Counted from the first letter of the stretch, positions 38,359-47,831 are shown. The stretch: 64,000 bases of DNA from Pandoraea oxalativorans (GCF_000972785.3 NZ_CP011518.2:1-64000), one strand, 5' to 3'. Program-made: numbers and translations. Notes: generated from the letters alone by a model not told the origin.

Positions 38359-40308
38359 CTAGGCCTCCAACTGCGCGTCGTAGGTGGCATGCCGCAGTGT
38401 GGCCGCAGCGCCGGTGAGCACAAAGGTCGTCTTCGTCGACATCGTGCCGCGATGCAACCGCTTAAGGGTCGCGGCGCCAAGCGACACCGCCGCGCTCTCG
38501 TCGCGCAACGTGTCGTAGTCAGATTCAAAGGTCAGACGCACCGGCGCTGCGGCGGACGGCGTGGCGCCGGGCGTGGTCTCAATGAGAATGCGGCGCGGCT
38601 TGCGGGTCTCGGTCGAAAAACGCGGCCCGCCGTCCATGCCGGTGAGCAAGTCCGAGACCGCTTTCTCGTGAAGCAACACCTTGTATAACTGCTCTCGCGT
38701 GGCGGCGTCGTCAATCGCCGCCGTGAGCCGCCGGGTCATGTTCGCACCCAGCTGCCGTTTCACGAAGGCGACCTGCTCGGGCAAGGACAGCGCCGAGTGG
38801 CCGAACGCCAGGGCCCAGGTGGCGGCGTCCTGCGTAATGTCGTCAGCCCCCTTGTCGGATATCGTCGCCTTTGTCCGCTGGTGTTCCGCTAACCAGACGG
38901 CTCGTCGTAACGCCTTCGCATAGGCGTCCAACGCTTGTTCATCCGCGTCCAGACTCGCCATCACATCCGTCGCGCCGAGCGTGATCAGCGGCGCCGCGTG
39001 CCGCTGCCGGCCACTCAACTCGAACAGCTCGTCGCCCAGCGTCATCTCGAGGGCCGCGCGTTGCTTCGCCTGGACCGCGGCCGTCGCCTTCTCGGCCGTC
39101 GCCCCGTCTGCCACGGCCGCGTCGATCTCGTCTTTGTCCTTGAGCGCGACCTGCGCGAGGTACTCGGTCCCAAATCGATAGAAGGATTGGGGCACCGGCG
39201 CGCGCGCCCCCCACGTCCGATCGTCCTGCCCGAACGTGACGGCGCCCCCCGTCTTCAAGCAGGCCGCGTGCCGGGCCGCACGCTCGTCCCCTATGCTGCG
39301 AAGCGTCTCGGCATCGAACTTTTCACCATTGCACGCCACGATGCCGCCATCGTTATCGTAGTGCGCCACCACATGCGTCCACCGCCCGTGCCCGGGCTCC
39401 GCGCTGACCAAGCGAGATGATTTATCAAACGCGGCCAGATCGAGGCCGATGCCCGCCGGCCGTGCAGTGGCCGCCGGGTCCAACGGCCCGGGCGCGCGCT
39501 CGATGAACTTCGTGCCGCGCCCACCAAACAGCTTCGAGCAGTGCGCGAGCAGTTGGCTCACATGCTCCGATAACCAGCCAGGCGCCTGCGGCGCGTCTGG
39601 GACACCGAGGCGCTGCCGCACGCCCGATAAGCGATCGGGTTGCTCAGGCGACGTGCTCACGCGCACAGTGGCCCGGGTCACCTGGGCGGTGGTCTGACTC
39701 GCCGCCTGGCTCAAGCGCCGGGACGTCCAGTCGGAGCCGACCGTGAACTTGAACCCCACGTCCGTAACCCGCGTGAGCGCGATCGGCGCGTCGGGGCCCG
39801 GCGCCTGCCCCGCGGCCCGGTAGGTCGTCGTGATGTGGAAAAAGACGTCAGTGCCGTCCATGCTCACATCCATGGCCTGCTGATGCAGCACTTCATCCGG
39901 GTCGGTCGGCCCCAACAGGTCGGGCGCCGCCAGAAGCTCTTGGCAGGCCAAATAGCTCGCGAGGTCACGGGCCTGGACATAGGCGACGTCGGAGGCGACC
40001 CCGTGCTCGACCAGCACATTGCAAATTGCGGTACTCAGGTGCTCCAGCAACGCGCGGCCGCGCCCGCCCTCCTGGGCGGCCGTCACGTCGGGCATCGCGA
40101 CCGCCAGCGGCATCCCGCCGATGCTCAGCACGATCGGGCGGCTCGTGTGCGACCGATGGGATGGCGCTGCGCAATAGCGCGCCTCCAGGGTGTCGCATAC
40201 GGCGCTCATCGCATTGTGATCCCGTGCACGCAACCCCAGGGAAGTGTTGAGCACTTGGTCCATCGGACTCGCGGACAGAAACGAACGGATGGCGGGAGGC
40301 GGTGGCAT
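38359..40308 (-). CDS. Unknown large protein, 649 aa (family B, copy 4)
   Basis: Shares with the tandem pair the N-terminal DQVLNTSLGLRARD (residues about 17-30), RYCAAP, LSIGGMPLAVAMPD, RGRALLEHLSTAICNVLVEHG, ASDVAYVQA, LHQQAMDVSMDGTDVFFHITTTYRA near residue 165, and a C-terminal segment (RKPRRILIETTPG, VRLTFESDYDTLRDESAAVSLG). The middle is its own, with an Ala/Lys-rich helix (ATAEKATAAVQAKQRAALEM). No signal peptide or membrane helix. ATG at 40308 with AAGGAGCG upstream and a class I promoter 189 nt before it. It stands in tandem with copy 3, but each has its own promoter. Function unknown. Confidence 0.82.
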   Translation of the reverse strand: MPPPPAIRSFLSASPMDQVLNTSLGLRARDHNAMSAVCDTLEARYCAAPSHRSHTSRPIVLSIGGMPLAVAMPDVTAAQEGGRGRALLEHLSTAICNVLVEHGVASDVAYVQARDLASYLACQELLAAPDLLGPTDPDEVLHQQAMDVSMDGTDVFFHITTTYRAAGQAPGPDAPIALTRVTDVGFKFTVGSDWTSRRLSQAASQTTAQVTRATVRVSTSPEQPDRLSGVRQRLGVPDAPQAPGWLSEHVSQLLAHCSKLFGGRGTKFIERAPGPLDPAATARPAGIGLDLAAFDKSSRLVSAEPGHGRWTHVVAHYDNDGGIVACNGEKFDAETLRSIGDERAARHAACLKTGGAVTFGQDDRTWGARAPVPQSFYRFGTEYLAQVALKDKDEIDAAVADGATAEKATAAVQAKQRAALEMTLGDELFELSGRQRHAAPLITLGATDVMASLDADEQALDAYAKALRRAVWLAEHQRTKATISDKGADDITQDAATWALAFGHSALSLPEQVAFVKRQLGANMTRRLTAAIDDAATREQLYKVLLHEKAVSDLLTGMDGGPRFSTETRKPRRILIETTPGATPSAAAPVRLTFESDYDTLRDESAAVSLGAATLKRLHRGTMSTKTTFVLTGAAATLRHATYDAQLEA

Positions 40309-40496
40309 GGGGTGACGCTCCTTGTCATGCGCGGCAAGCGGGCTGGCAACAGTAGCGCGCGCGTACACTGATCGGACCGGCGTGACGCGGGGCGGGCCCC
40401 CCACGCTACCCACGCTACCCACGCCGCCAACGCGGCGCACGATGTGCATGGTCGCGTGAGGGCTGATGCGCCGCGCGTCACCACGGTAATGCGGTC

Positions 40497-40541
40497 ATTG
40501 TCCGTTACCCCCGCGCGGCCGGCCTCCGGTGAACACCTGAA
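40497..40541 (-). promoter_or_regulatory. Class I promoter, family B copy 4
   Basis: TTCAGGTGTTCACCGGAGG begins at 40541 and GACAAT lies at 40502-40497, 39 nt from the box start. Confidence 0.85.
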
Positions 40542-41141
40542 TTCCTCCGCACCCGACGTGCCCGGTGTACCCGCCGGCCCGTTGGCACTCAACGCACGAC
40601 GGCCAAGCCCGTCGTCACAGCGCAGCGTCCGGGGCGCCTCTTTTAGCGTCGGGGTCAGGCCGATCGCGTGCCCCCGTGACGCCGCGTCGTGGAGACCGGC
40701 ACGCGACACGCGGCGCCTTGGCCGGCGGGCGCAAGCGCTCAGGCCGCAAGGTGGGCTGAAGCGCCCGGTGCAGGGCGCCGGTGACGCGGGTCCGGCAACG
40801 CGTCCATTCAAAGCGTCTGCGTTTTCTGCGTTTCACTGCCACGATCATCGCGCCGCCCATGCCGGCGAAAAGACGCAAAAACGGTCGGCTTGGGGAAAGC
40901 GCCATGCGCGGGCGTGACAAGCGTCCCGCAGCATAGTGACCGAGACACCGTCACGGCCGTCAAGCGCTGTGGCGCTCGGGCGGGCCATCGGTCTCGTCGT
41001 CCGCTGCAGGGTCGCGGCGCCGTGCGGGCGCTCAGCGCCCGCGACGCGTCACCGCTCAAACGGCGCGTGCCATGCAGGCCGTCGTTCTCCCGGGCGGCGG
41101 TGCGCCGGGCGCACACGTCCGCCCGGCTGATGCCGAACCCG
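40542..41141. other. Spacer between divergent genes with a shared short element
   Basis: No credible long gene. Around 40805-40858 lies an element resembling the sequence at 52101-52145: CATTCAAAGCGTC, then TTTCACTGCCACGATCA. On the minus strand both could be read as a peptide containing IVAVK followed by RF-x-W. Confidence 0.45.
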
Positions 41142-41191
41142 CAAGTTTTGCCCGGAATCCAGAAGTCGCGCAGAGCGCTTGGTGGTATCTA
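41142..41191 (+). promoter_or_regulatory. Class II promoter, SNAP-like gene 1
   Basis: CAAGTTTTGCCCGGAATCCA begins at 41142 and TATCTA lies at 41186-41191, exactly 44 nt later. The -10 is weaker than in the other two class II copies. The start codon is 35 nt downstream. Confidence 0.7.
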
Positions 41192-41225
41192 TCCCCACAC
41201 CCCTCCCCGTCACAGGTCCCTCCCT

Positions 41226-42596
41226 ATGTCAATGTTTTTTGTCTCCGCCGGCGCCCCGTCCGACGCTCACTCTAACGCTCAGATCAGCCACGAAGATGCG
41301 GCCCCCGAACCGCTGAACTTCAACGATCCACAGGCCGTCGACGCGGCGCATCAAACGTTCGTCAATCAGGGACTACCCGCGCGCTGGCGGGATGCGCTCT
41401 TGGCAGCGCCCCCCACCGACGACGACCGGCACGCCTTTGCCACCCTACGCCTGCGCAAACTTGCCGATCAGGCGCAGCCGTACCCAACCGGCATGCCGGG
41501 CGATCTCGAACAAGCGGTCACGACGCTGGCCAACCACCTCTCGCCCACCGGCCGAACCGAACTGCTGCAAAGCCTTGAGGTCGGCGGGGGGGACAATGCG
41601 TTTGCCCAATACCTCACCGATCAGGACCGGTGGCACTTGGCCGCCGACGTACTCGCCGCGCGGGCCAAGACGTGCTACGTCGCCTGGCGCAACGGTACGT
41701 CCGCGGAAGATGCCGGCCCGCCGGGCATGGCGGACTACCGGCACGCCGCCAGCCTTTATGAGCGAGCGGGCCTTCCGGCGCACGCCGCGGACGCCCTTAA
41801 GCGCGTCGGGGCCATCGCCCTGAAGACCGCCAACTTCTACAAGCACACCGACCAGCCCCAGCGCACGCAAGAGGCCTGGCGCAGCGCCGTGAACGCCTAC
41901 CTCGACGAGGTGGAATTGCGCCGGGCCGCCGGTCAGCGTGCAAATGTGGCCGACGCCTTGGAGCGCTTGGCAGGCGTGTACACCCTGCTGGAAGAGCACG
42001 ACGATGCCGCCCGCAGCCTCACCGCGGCCAGCGAATCCTACGAGCTCGCGGACCTCCGCGACGAGGCCATCGCGGCGGCTCGGAAGGCGGAGGCACGGTA
42101 CATGCGACTCGCGCAGCTCGCACCGCTCACGCGGCTCACGCAGCTCGCGCTGGCCGTCGATGCCTGCAAGCGGGTCGCCCAGCTCTATAGCCGCTGGGAA
42201 AAATACGGTGCGGCCGCCCACACCCGCCTCCGGCTCGCCGGACTTTATGGGGACTTGGCGCAGCCCAAGCTGGCGCGAGAGGCCCATGGGGACGCCGCGC
42301 GCGCCTTCGTGCAGGCGAAAAACTGGGCAATGGCCGCCGACGCCTTCTGGGAGTCGGGGGAGTATGAGCTGGCAGCCCCGCTTTTCCGGTCGACGGAGCA
42401 GCCCGATCGGGCCGGGGACGCCTATGCGGCGGCGGCGGCCCGCCGCGAGCAAGAGGGGGCGCACACGGACGCCGAACGTCTCTACAGGGAGGCCGCAAAG
42501 GAGTACGAGCTGGCGGGCATGTGGGAGATGCGGGCTCAAGCCATAAGGTTCGCGGACAAGCTGGCAAACCCTGGCGCATTACCGGCATCGACGTGA
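41226..42596 (+). CDS. Alpha-SNAP-like helical-repeat protein, 456 aa (family C, copy 1)
   Basis: Shares with the genes at 42934 and 61767 an N-terminal domain of about 120 residues (NFNDPQAVDAAHQTF ... NAFAQYLTDQDRWHLAADVL). Tetratricopeptide-like helix pairs follow, with Ala/Tyr/Glu spacing as in eukaryotic alpha-SNAP: YRHAASLYERAGLPAHAADAL, ALERLAGVYTLLEEHDDAARSL, HTRLRLAGLYGDLAQPKLAREA, AADAFWESGEYELAAPLF, LYREAAKEYELAGMWEMRA. No signal peptide or membrane segment. The ATG at 41226 lies 35 nt after a class II promoter and has a poor ribosome site (cctccct); a second ATG follows at 41232. A host-directed mimic of vesicle-fusion adaptors is one hypothesis; an ordinary protein-binding scaffold is the alternative. 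Confidence 0.78.
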   Translation: MSMFFVSAGAPSDAHSNAQISHEDAAPEPLNFNDPQAVDAAHQTFVNQGLPARWRDALLAAPPTDDDRHAFATLRLRKLADQAQPYPTGMPGDLEQAVTTLANHLSPTGRTELLQSLEVGGGDNAFAQYLTDQDRWHLAADVLAARAKTCYVAWRNGTSAEDAGPPGMADYRHAASLYERAGLPAHAADALKRVGAIALKTANFYKHTDQPQRTQEAWRSAVNAYLDEVELRRAAGQRANVADALERLAGVYTLLEEHDDAARSLTAASESYELADLRDEAIAAARKAEARYMRLAQLAPLTRLTQLALAVDACKRVAQLYSRWEKYGAAAHTRLRLAGLYGDLAQPKLAREAHGDAARAFVQAKNWAMAADAFWESGEYELAAPLFRSTEQPDRAGDAYAAAAARREQEGAHTDAERLYREAAKEYELAGMWEMRAQAIRFADKLANPGALPAST

Positions 42597-42846
42597 GGCC
42601 CGCCCCGGGCGAAGGCCCTCCCGCGGGGGAGCCGCGCACGGTCAGCGATCGGCGATCGCGCTGATCTGAAGGGTGAGGGGTCGCCGCACCCGTCGGCGGC
42701 CGCACGAAGGGCCCGCCCCCGCAGCCCAAGACGCACGGATCGTGTGCTGCGGGAGCCGCGGCCGCGCGGCCAACCATGCCGGCTCGCCACCGTCCGCTCG
42801 CCCGGTGCGGCAGCCGACCGGCGTCACGCGCAACTTCCCAAAACCG

Positions 42847-42896
42847 CAGGTTTGGGCCGAAACCCGGAAACGGTCGGCCGCATCCCGTGCTATTAC
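42847..42896 (+). promoter_or_regulatory. Class II promoter, SNAP-like gene 2
   Basis: CAGGTTTGGGCCGAAACCCG begins at 42847, and TATTAC at 42891-42896 is preceded by TGC (extended -10 form). The spacing is 44 nt. CCGTGCTATTA is shared word for word with the gene 3 promoter. Confidence 0.75.
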
Positions 42897-42933
42897 TAAG
42901 TATCACGGACTTCTCCTTATCACGGAGCTTCTC

Positions 42934-45255
42934 ATGGTTCACCAAGTCAATAACGCCGGCGGCCTGGTGGGTCAGCCATGGTCGCCCCCGACAGCCGAGA
43001 CCGCCCAGAGCGACCGGAGCGCCGCACAGGATCGGCTGAAGAACGTCGATTTCACGGATGCGGATGCCGTTGAGCAAGTTTATGAGCGCTTCAGGTACTG
43101 GGCGCCGCTGACGGAGTTCGCCCGCTGGGCTTTCGTCGGCGCCGACCAAACCAAAGCGATTGAGGCGCTGCTCACGCTGACGATGCACAAGCACGCCCTC
43201 GCGCGGGACGAGCGCACAGACCACATTCCGGGAACTTGGCACGACGCGCTGACGACGCTGGCGCCACAGCTCTCGCCTTGCGCGCTGGACGCACTGATGC
43301 GCAGCGTGGGCGAGGTCCCGGAGGCCAACGAATTTTCCGAGTTTCTGTCGGCGCAGGACCAGTGGGCGCTGTTGGGCAAGGTGCATCAACAGCAAGCCGA
43401 TAGCGACGAACGCGCCGTCTTTAGCGCGTTGCAGCAACATTGGCGCGACGGCATGCCGCATGACGAGTGTTTGAGGCATGCCCAACAGAATCTCGAGCCG
43501 ATCCGCGCGAAGCGCTTGGAGGCCATCGCCGCCTCGCAGGCGGCCGCGGACGCCTGCGAGGCCACGGGGCGCCCCGATTGGGCCGCCAAACTCCGGGGCG
43601 CCATAGCCGAAATCTGGTTGAGAATCGCGAGCACCTTTGACGCCCTGGCGCAGCCCGAGCAGCCCGAGCAGCCCGAGCAGCCCGAGCAGCCCGAGCAGGC
43701 CGAGCAGGCCGAGAACGCCAGGGCCGCGGCACACACCGCCTATACCGAGGCCCGAGATTGCTACCGGCGCACGATGGACGCGGCGACGCTGGCGAGGCAA
43801 GGCGATGTGGTCGAAGACGCCGCTCGGGAGGCTGGACAGCTTGACCTGAACGCCGCACATTACTTCGCGGTGAATAACCGGTATGCGCAAGCGATCGCCG
43901 CCTACCAGGACGCCATCAGCGTCTTCCTTCAGGGTGGCGCGACAACCCACGCAGCGGACGCCCGCATGCACCTCGGCGACCTCTACATGGAACTTGGAGA
44001 ATATCTCGAGGCCGCCGACATGTACCTGGCGGGGGTGAGCGAGCGCCTTCATGATCCGTCATCGACCGATGCCGCGCTGTTGGGGCGGGCGGGTAACGCG
44101 CTCAAGCGCGAAGGCAAAGGCGACCAAGCAAAAGCGATTTTCGAGCGGGCCGGCGATGCCCTCATGAAGCTGACCAAGAACGCCCGTATGGGCGGCGCCG
44201 TGGCCCGCGCCGAGCACTACGACCGGGCCGGCGAATATTACCTGCAAGCGGGCCAGTATTTGAAGGCGATCGATGCCTTCCGAGGCGCCGAGAACGCCCA
44301 CACAAAGACGCGGGCGCCCGCGGCAGCCCGGCGCGCCCACGAGCGGGCCGGCGACGCCTACGAACGGTTGGCAAAAGAGCACGCCGAGCGCGGAGAGCTC
44401 CGCCAAGCCGGCGACCTGTTCGCGCTCGCCGCCAAGGAGTTTGTCGCCGCAGGGTTGGGCCCCGTAGGGGCGGGCGCGGCGGGGTTTAACGTCGCGGGGG
44501 GGGTCTCGCGCAGCGAACAAGCGCACGGACACGCCGGCGAGGCCTACGAACAGTGGGCCAAAGACCTCGCCCGGCGGGGTGAGCACGGCCGGGCCGGTGA
44601 CCTGTTCACGCTCGCCGCCACGGAGTTTGCCGCCGCGGGGTGGGCCGAGCGCAGCCGGCAAGCGCATGGGCACGCCGGCGATCGGTATATGGATCACGCA
44701 CGCCGCCATGTCGCGGCCGACCCGCGGTCCGCCGAGGCCGACACGGCCGCCGGCAAGGCGGGCAAAGCGTACCGAAACGCGCAGCAGTACGAAGCGGCCG
44801 CCTCCGCCTGCCAAATGTGGACCGACATCCACCTGCGCCAGCTACTGTCGAACCGGCCGGGCACCAGTTACCTCACCTTCGCCATCCGCTGTCGGGAGCT
44901 CGCCCAATTCTGTCGCGCGGCCGGACTCCGCGAGGCGGCCTACGACGCCGAGATGACGGCGGCCGCGGCCTTCCTGGAAGGCGAGAGCTTCAGGTCCGCC
45001 GCGGAAGCCTATTCGCGCGCGGACGAGCGCGACCTCGCGATGCGCACCTATCAGCTCATGAACGAATGGGCCGGACTCGATCCGCTGCACCCGGACATTT
45101 TCGATCATATTGCCAAGGAGTACCAGGCGATGGACCCCGTGAATCTGAGGTTACTGTACCTCGTCAAGGCCGCCCAAACTGCGAGGGGCCTTAACGCGGT
45201 GGACCCGGTGGAGCGGCTAAAGGTGGCCGCCGAGCGGGTGCTCGGCACCGCGTGA
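42934..45255 (+). CDS. Alpha-SNAP-like helical-repeat protein, 773 aa (family C, copy 2)
   Basis: The N-terminal domain (KNVDFTDADAVEQVYERF ... NEFSEFLSAQDQWALLGKV) is shared with copies 1 and 3. A QPE/QAE repeat linker near residues 240-260 follows. The rest is a long array of alpha-SNAP/TPR-type helix pairs (AHYFAVNNRYAQAIAAYQ, ARMHLGDLYMELGEYLEAADMY, EHYDRAGEYYLQAGQYLKAIDAF), with an internal duplication of about 45 residues (AHERAGDAYERLAKEHAERG / HGHAGEAYEQWAKDLARRG). No signal peptide. The ATG at 42934 has CGGAG before it and a class II promoter. With copy 1 it forms a same-strand pair, but each has its own promoter. The role is inferred as protein binding, possibly against host membrane-fusion machinery. 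Confidence 0.8.
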   Translation: MVHQVNNAGGLVGQPWSPPTAETAQSDRSAAQDRLKNVDFTDADAVEQVYERFRYWAPLTEFARWAFVGADQTKAIEALLTLTMHKHALARDERTDHIPGTWHDALTTLAPQLSPCALDALMRSVGEVPEANEFSEFLSAQDQWALLGKVHQQQADSDERAVFSALQQHWRDGMPHDECLRHAQQNLEPIRAKRLEAIAASQAAADACEATGRPDWAAKLRGAIAEIWLRIASTFDALAQPEQPEQPEQPEQPEQAEQAENARAAAHTAYTEARDCYRRTMDAATLARQGDVVEDAAREAGQLDLNAAHYFAVNNRYAQAIAAYQDAISVFLQGGATTHAADARMHLGDLYMELGEYLEAADMYLAGVSERLHDPSSTDAALLGRAGNALKREGKGDQAKAIFERAGDALMKLTKNARMGGAVARAEHYDRAGEYYLQAGQYLKAIDAFRGAENAHTKTRAPAAARRAHERAGDAYERLAKEHAERGELRQAGDLFALAAKEFVAAGLGPVGAGAAGFNVAGGVSRSEQAHGHAGEAYEQWAKDLARRGEHGRAGDLFTLAATEFAAAGWAERSRQAHGHAGDRYMDHARRHVAADPRSAEADTAAGKAGKAYRNAQQYEAAASACQMWTDIHLRQLLSNRPGTSYLTFAIRCRELAQFCRAAGLREAAYDAEMTAAAAFLEGESFRSAAEAYSRADERDLAMRTYQLMNEWAGLDPLHPDIFDHIAKEYQAMDPVNLRLLYLVKAAQTARGLNAVDPVERLKVAAERVLGTA
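43651..43713. repeat. Coding 9-bp tandem repeat (QPE x5, QAE x2)
   Basis: Five copies of CAGCCCGAG and two of CAGGCCGAG form an in-frame linker. Near-perfect units suggest recent expansion. Confidence 0.95.
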
Positions 45256-45855
45256 GCCCGCCCGCGGCGATGCGGAGCCGGGCCGGCAGCGTCATTGCGA
45301 GGCCGCTCGGCGGGCGGCCTCGGCCCCCGTTTTCCCCTGCCCGAGCGCCGGGACGCCCGCTCGGCAGATGTCCCCCCCCCCCCGCGAGAACGGACCTCGG
45401 GGGGCCGCAAGCGCCGCGACGATGAGGATGCGGCGTTTCGCTTGAACATGAGGGCGATGGCCGGGTGGATCCTCACGCAAACCGGCGAGCCCGCCGCCGC
45501 CTGACGCTCGTGAGGCATCAGCGCAGGGGCCGCGGGGCTCAACAGAGGCTCAACAGAGGCTCAACAGGCGCGCACATGCGCTCGAAGGCCGGCGTAAGCG
45601 CACGCCCCTGCGGCGCGAGGCAGTGTCGTGGCGGTATCCCTATCGCGCGCGGCGGCTTGGCCGGGCCGCGCGGCACCGCACCGCCACCGCACCGACGGCG
45701 CGGGTGGCGTGCGCCGCCAGGCGGGCAACGTCTTAGGCTCCCGATCAAGGTGAGGAGGAGGCTCACTGAAGCGTCGGCCCCTGCTCCGGGCGCGTTGTGT
45801 CTGACGCGCGCTGCGGCCGCGAGCGGGGGGCGCGGCGCCGCGAGGGCCGGATAAG
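45256..45855. other. GC-rich spacer
   Basis: No gene supported. A 12-bp tandem repeat (aggctcaacaga, about 2.5 copies) occurs at 45536-45567. Confidence 0.5.
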
Positions 45856-45901
45856 TTCAGGTCTTTACTGGAGGCGCCGGGGTCGGGGCAACGACGATAC
45901 T
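45856..45901 (+). promoter_or_regulatory. Class I promoter upstream of 49-aa exported microprotein
   Basis: TTCAGGTCTTTACTGGAGG begins at 45856 and GATACT lies at 45896-45901, 40 nt from the box start. The -10 region GACGATACTTCACTCAACGG is identical to that of the promoter at 8883-8928. Confidence 0.82.
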
Positions 45902-45962
45902 TCACTCAACGGCACGCGGTCCCCGCGGCCCCCACCCCCGAAGTTAAGTAAGGAGATCTCTC

Positions 45963-46112
45963 ATGTCCGCACGCCTCGTCTTCGGCATCGCCTTGTGCCT
46001 CGGCCTGTTCGGTATCCTCGAGCCCGTCCTTGATCACCGGATTACCCACAACGCATGTGCGCAGACCGGCCTGCGGTGCACCGCCTCCGTCGCGCACGTG
46101 TTCAGTTACTGA
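45963..46112 (+). CDS. Microprotein, 49 aa, with signal-like N-terminus, under a class I promoter
   Basis: MSARLVFGIALCLGLFGILE is a short basic-then-hydrophobic segment like a signal peptide or membrane anchor, followed by a 29-residue tail with two Cys (NACAQTGLRC) and ending in HVFSY. The two Cys suggest an oxidised exported peptide. The ribosome site AAGGAGATCTCTC before the ATG is strong, and the start lies 62 nt after the -10. No homologue is known to me. It is one of three promoter-linked microproteins. Confidence 0.72.
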   Translation: MSARLVFGIALCLGLFGILEPVLDHRITHNACAQTGLRCTASVAHVFSY

Positions 46113-46247
46113 CACGCAGCCCCGCGCGGCCGCCCATCGGGCGCCAGCGCGGTCAAGGCGTCGGCGGCGGGAGTTGTTGAGAGCGTGTTTTACCACCTCT
46201 CGTCGCAAAATCCCGCCCCCCTTCCCCACGTTTGCGAGGCCGTCATT

Positions 46248-46841
46248 ATGGAAGTGCTCGTCGCCCTGGCAGGGCTGGTTGGCTCCGTGCTGGAATTCCT
46301 GATCGGCGTGCGCGCCCCCGCCCATAGCACGGCGGCGGCGAGTCAGCCCGAGGCGGAAAAGCGCGTGCGGTGGCGTCGCTACTGTCCCCAGAGCCCTGCG
46401 TCGACGCGCTTGAACAGCGAACGACTGTGGGACGAGATGCCAGGCGAATTTCGCTTGCTCACGGGCAATCCCAGCGCGATCAAGCAGGTCCTCAGTACCT
46501 GCGGCGCATGCCTGACGGGCCGTGCGCGAGTGGCGCCCGCCACACCCACGGTGCCGCAAGCGACGGCCTCACCGTTGGCGCCGCCCGCCGCCGCGATGCG
46601 GTGCGCTTCGCCCCGTTCGATGGCGAGCCGCGCATTCTGGGACGCGTTAGCGACCGCGACGCTGACGGCCGTCGTCGCGGGGGCGTTGGCGCTGCTGCCC
46701 CGTGTGGCGCCCTTGGCGCCCCTCACCGGCGTCGAAATTCTGCTCGCGGTAGGCGTGGTCGCGCTGGTGAGTTTGACGCTGCGCGCGCTCATCCGCCGTG
46801 CGTGCCGCCCCGGGCCGGGCACGCCTGACCCGCGGGCCTAA
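46248..46841 (+). CDS. Hypothetical membrane protein, 197 aa
   Basis: The N-terminus MEVLVALAGLVGSVLEFLIGV is hydrophobic. The middle is Arg/Pro rich with a Cys pair (TCGACL). Near the C-terminus two hydrophobic helices, ALATATLTAVVAGALALLP and GVEILLAVGVVALVSLTLRAL, are split by a short Pro-containing loop and followed by a basic end. This topology suggests a small inner-membrane protein. The ribosome site is weak and the start uncertain (ATG 46248 or further upstream at 46185). It lies 135 bp after the microprotein gene and might be cotranscribed with it. Function unknown. Confidence 0.5.
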   Translation: MEVLVALAGLVGSVLEFLIGVRAPAHSTAAASQPEAEKRVRWRRYCPQSPASTRLNSERLWDEMPGEFRLLTGNPSAIKQVLSTCGACLTGRARVAPATPTVPQATASPLAPPAAAMRCASPRSMASRAFWDALATATLTAVVAGALALLPRVAPLAPLTGVEILLAVGVVALVSLTLRALIRRACRPGPGTPDPRA

Positions 46842-47666
46842 GTCCCTGCCGCTTAGGGCTCTCGCCATCGCGTAAGCCCCCGGGACGGTGCAGCCGCCTC
46901 CCTCGGACCGATTCCGCGGTGCCCCGCCGGCGCCCCTGGCACCGCCCCGCCCCCTACGCGATGTCCGTTCCCCAACCTCTCCCGGCCGACAGTTCACCGC
47001 GTGGAAGGGGCAACTTGCCCCCTGCCACAGCGGGCTCGCGTCGCGCCGGTGGCGGAGTGCACTGGTGAGGTGTGCTGCAACGCGGTGGCCGACGGCGGCG
47101 TCCGGGCGATGTCAGGCACGGCGCGCGGGGCCACGTCATCGGCCGGTGGTGGCGCGGGCGGGCCGCACTTCGCGCGTTCGCCAGGCCAATCTGCTCACAG
47201 CGACAGATAAAATCGCCGATATTTAAAAAATTTAACTCAAAACAATCGATCGAATTTCATGTCTGCGATCGAACTCGCAGCGCCCGCCTGACATAGCCAA
47301 GGCGCGTGTCGCCAACTCATTGGCGTCGCCCGGCGACACGGCTCCGTATCATGGGCCGGTCATCTGCGAGTGATGAAAAATTTAAGACACGCATGGCTCA
47401 GCGTCAGCGACAACGTCACGACCGCACGCGCCGACGCCGACAGGCGTCATGCCGACCGTCGACCGGCAATTCGCGGTGCCGCTACTGCTCTGCCGCTCCA
47501 CTGTTCTACTGAGCTGCTGTGCCGCGGCGTCTGCCACGACGCGGACGATTGATCCTACCGCCCACGTCGCCGCGCCCGAAGGACGGCGAACGACGGAACA
47601 GCCAGACAATGGACCAGTGAAGGGGCTGGCGCGAGGACCGCCGCCTCCCGCACGTGAGGCGGCGAA
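46842..47666. other. Spacer before the partition locus, with an AT-rich patch
   Basis: No gene supported. An AT-rich stretch at about 47210-47270 (with tttaaaaaatttaactc) stands out from the GC-rich surroundings. Confidence 0.5.
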
Positions 47667-47682
47667 GTTTCCACGTAGAAAC
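47667..47682. promoter_or_regulatory. parS-like site 1
   Basis: gtttccacgtagaaac is a 16-bp near-palindrome, differing at one base from the perfect site at 47832. Confidence 0.8.
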
Positions 47683-47705
47683 CGCCCTCCCGGCCCCGCG
47701 GTCGA

Positions 47706-47721
47706 GTTTCCACGTAGAAAC
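47706..47721. promoter_or_regulatory. parS-like site 2
   Basis: gtttccacgtagaaac, identical to site 1 and 39 bp away from it (start to start). Confidence 0.8.
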
Positions 47722-47775
47722 CGGCTGCACCACTCGCGCTCCGGGAATCGATAGCAATAATTCATTGATGATCGG

Positions 47776-47803
47776 TTGATGTTTGACGCAGCCTTGTTAT
47801 ACT
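47776..47803 (+). promoter_or_regulatory. Probable parAB promoter (sigma-70 type)
   Basis: TTGATG at 47776-47781 and TATACT at 47798-47803 are separated by 16 bp. The perfect parS palindrome lies 29 bp further on, in the leader, which suits autorepression by the partition proteins. Confidence 0.65.
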
Positions 47804-47831
47804 CAAGAAATAGTAGTCGTGACCCCCATGG

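Noticed and set aside
42136..44052. 638-residue minus-strand frame across both SNAP-like genes
   Set aside because: It spans two real plus-strand genes and their spacer, including the promoter. The composition is that of a shadow frame.
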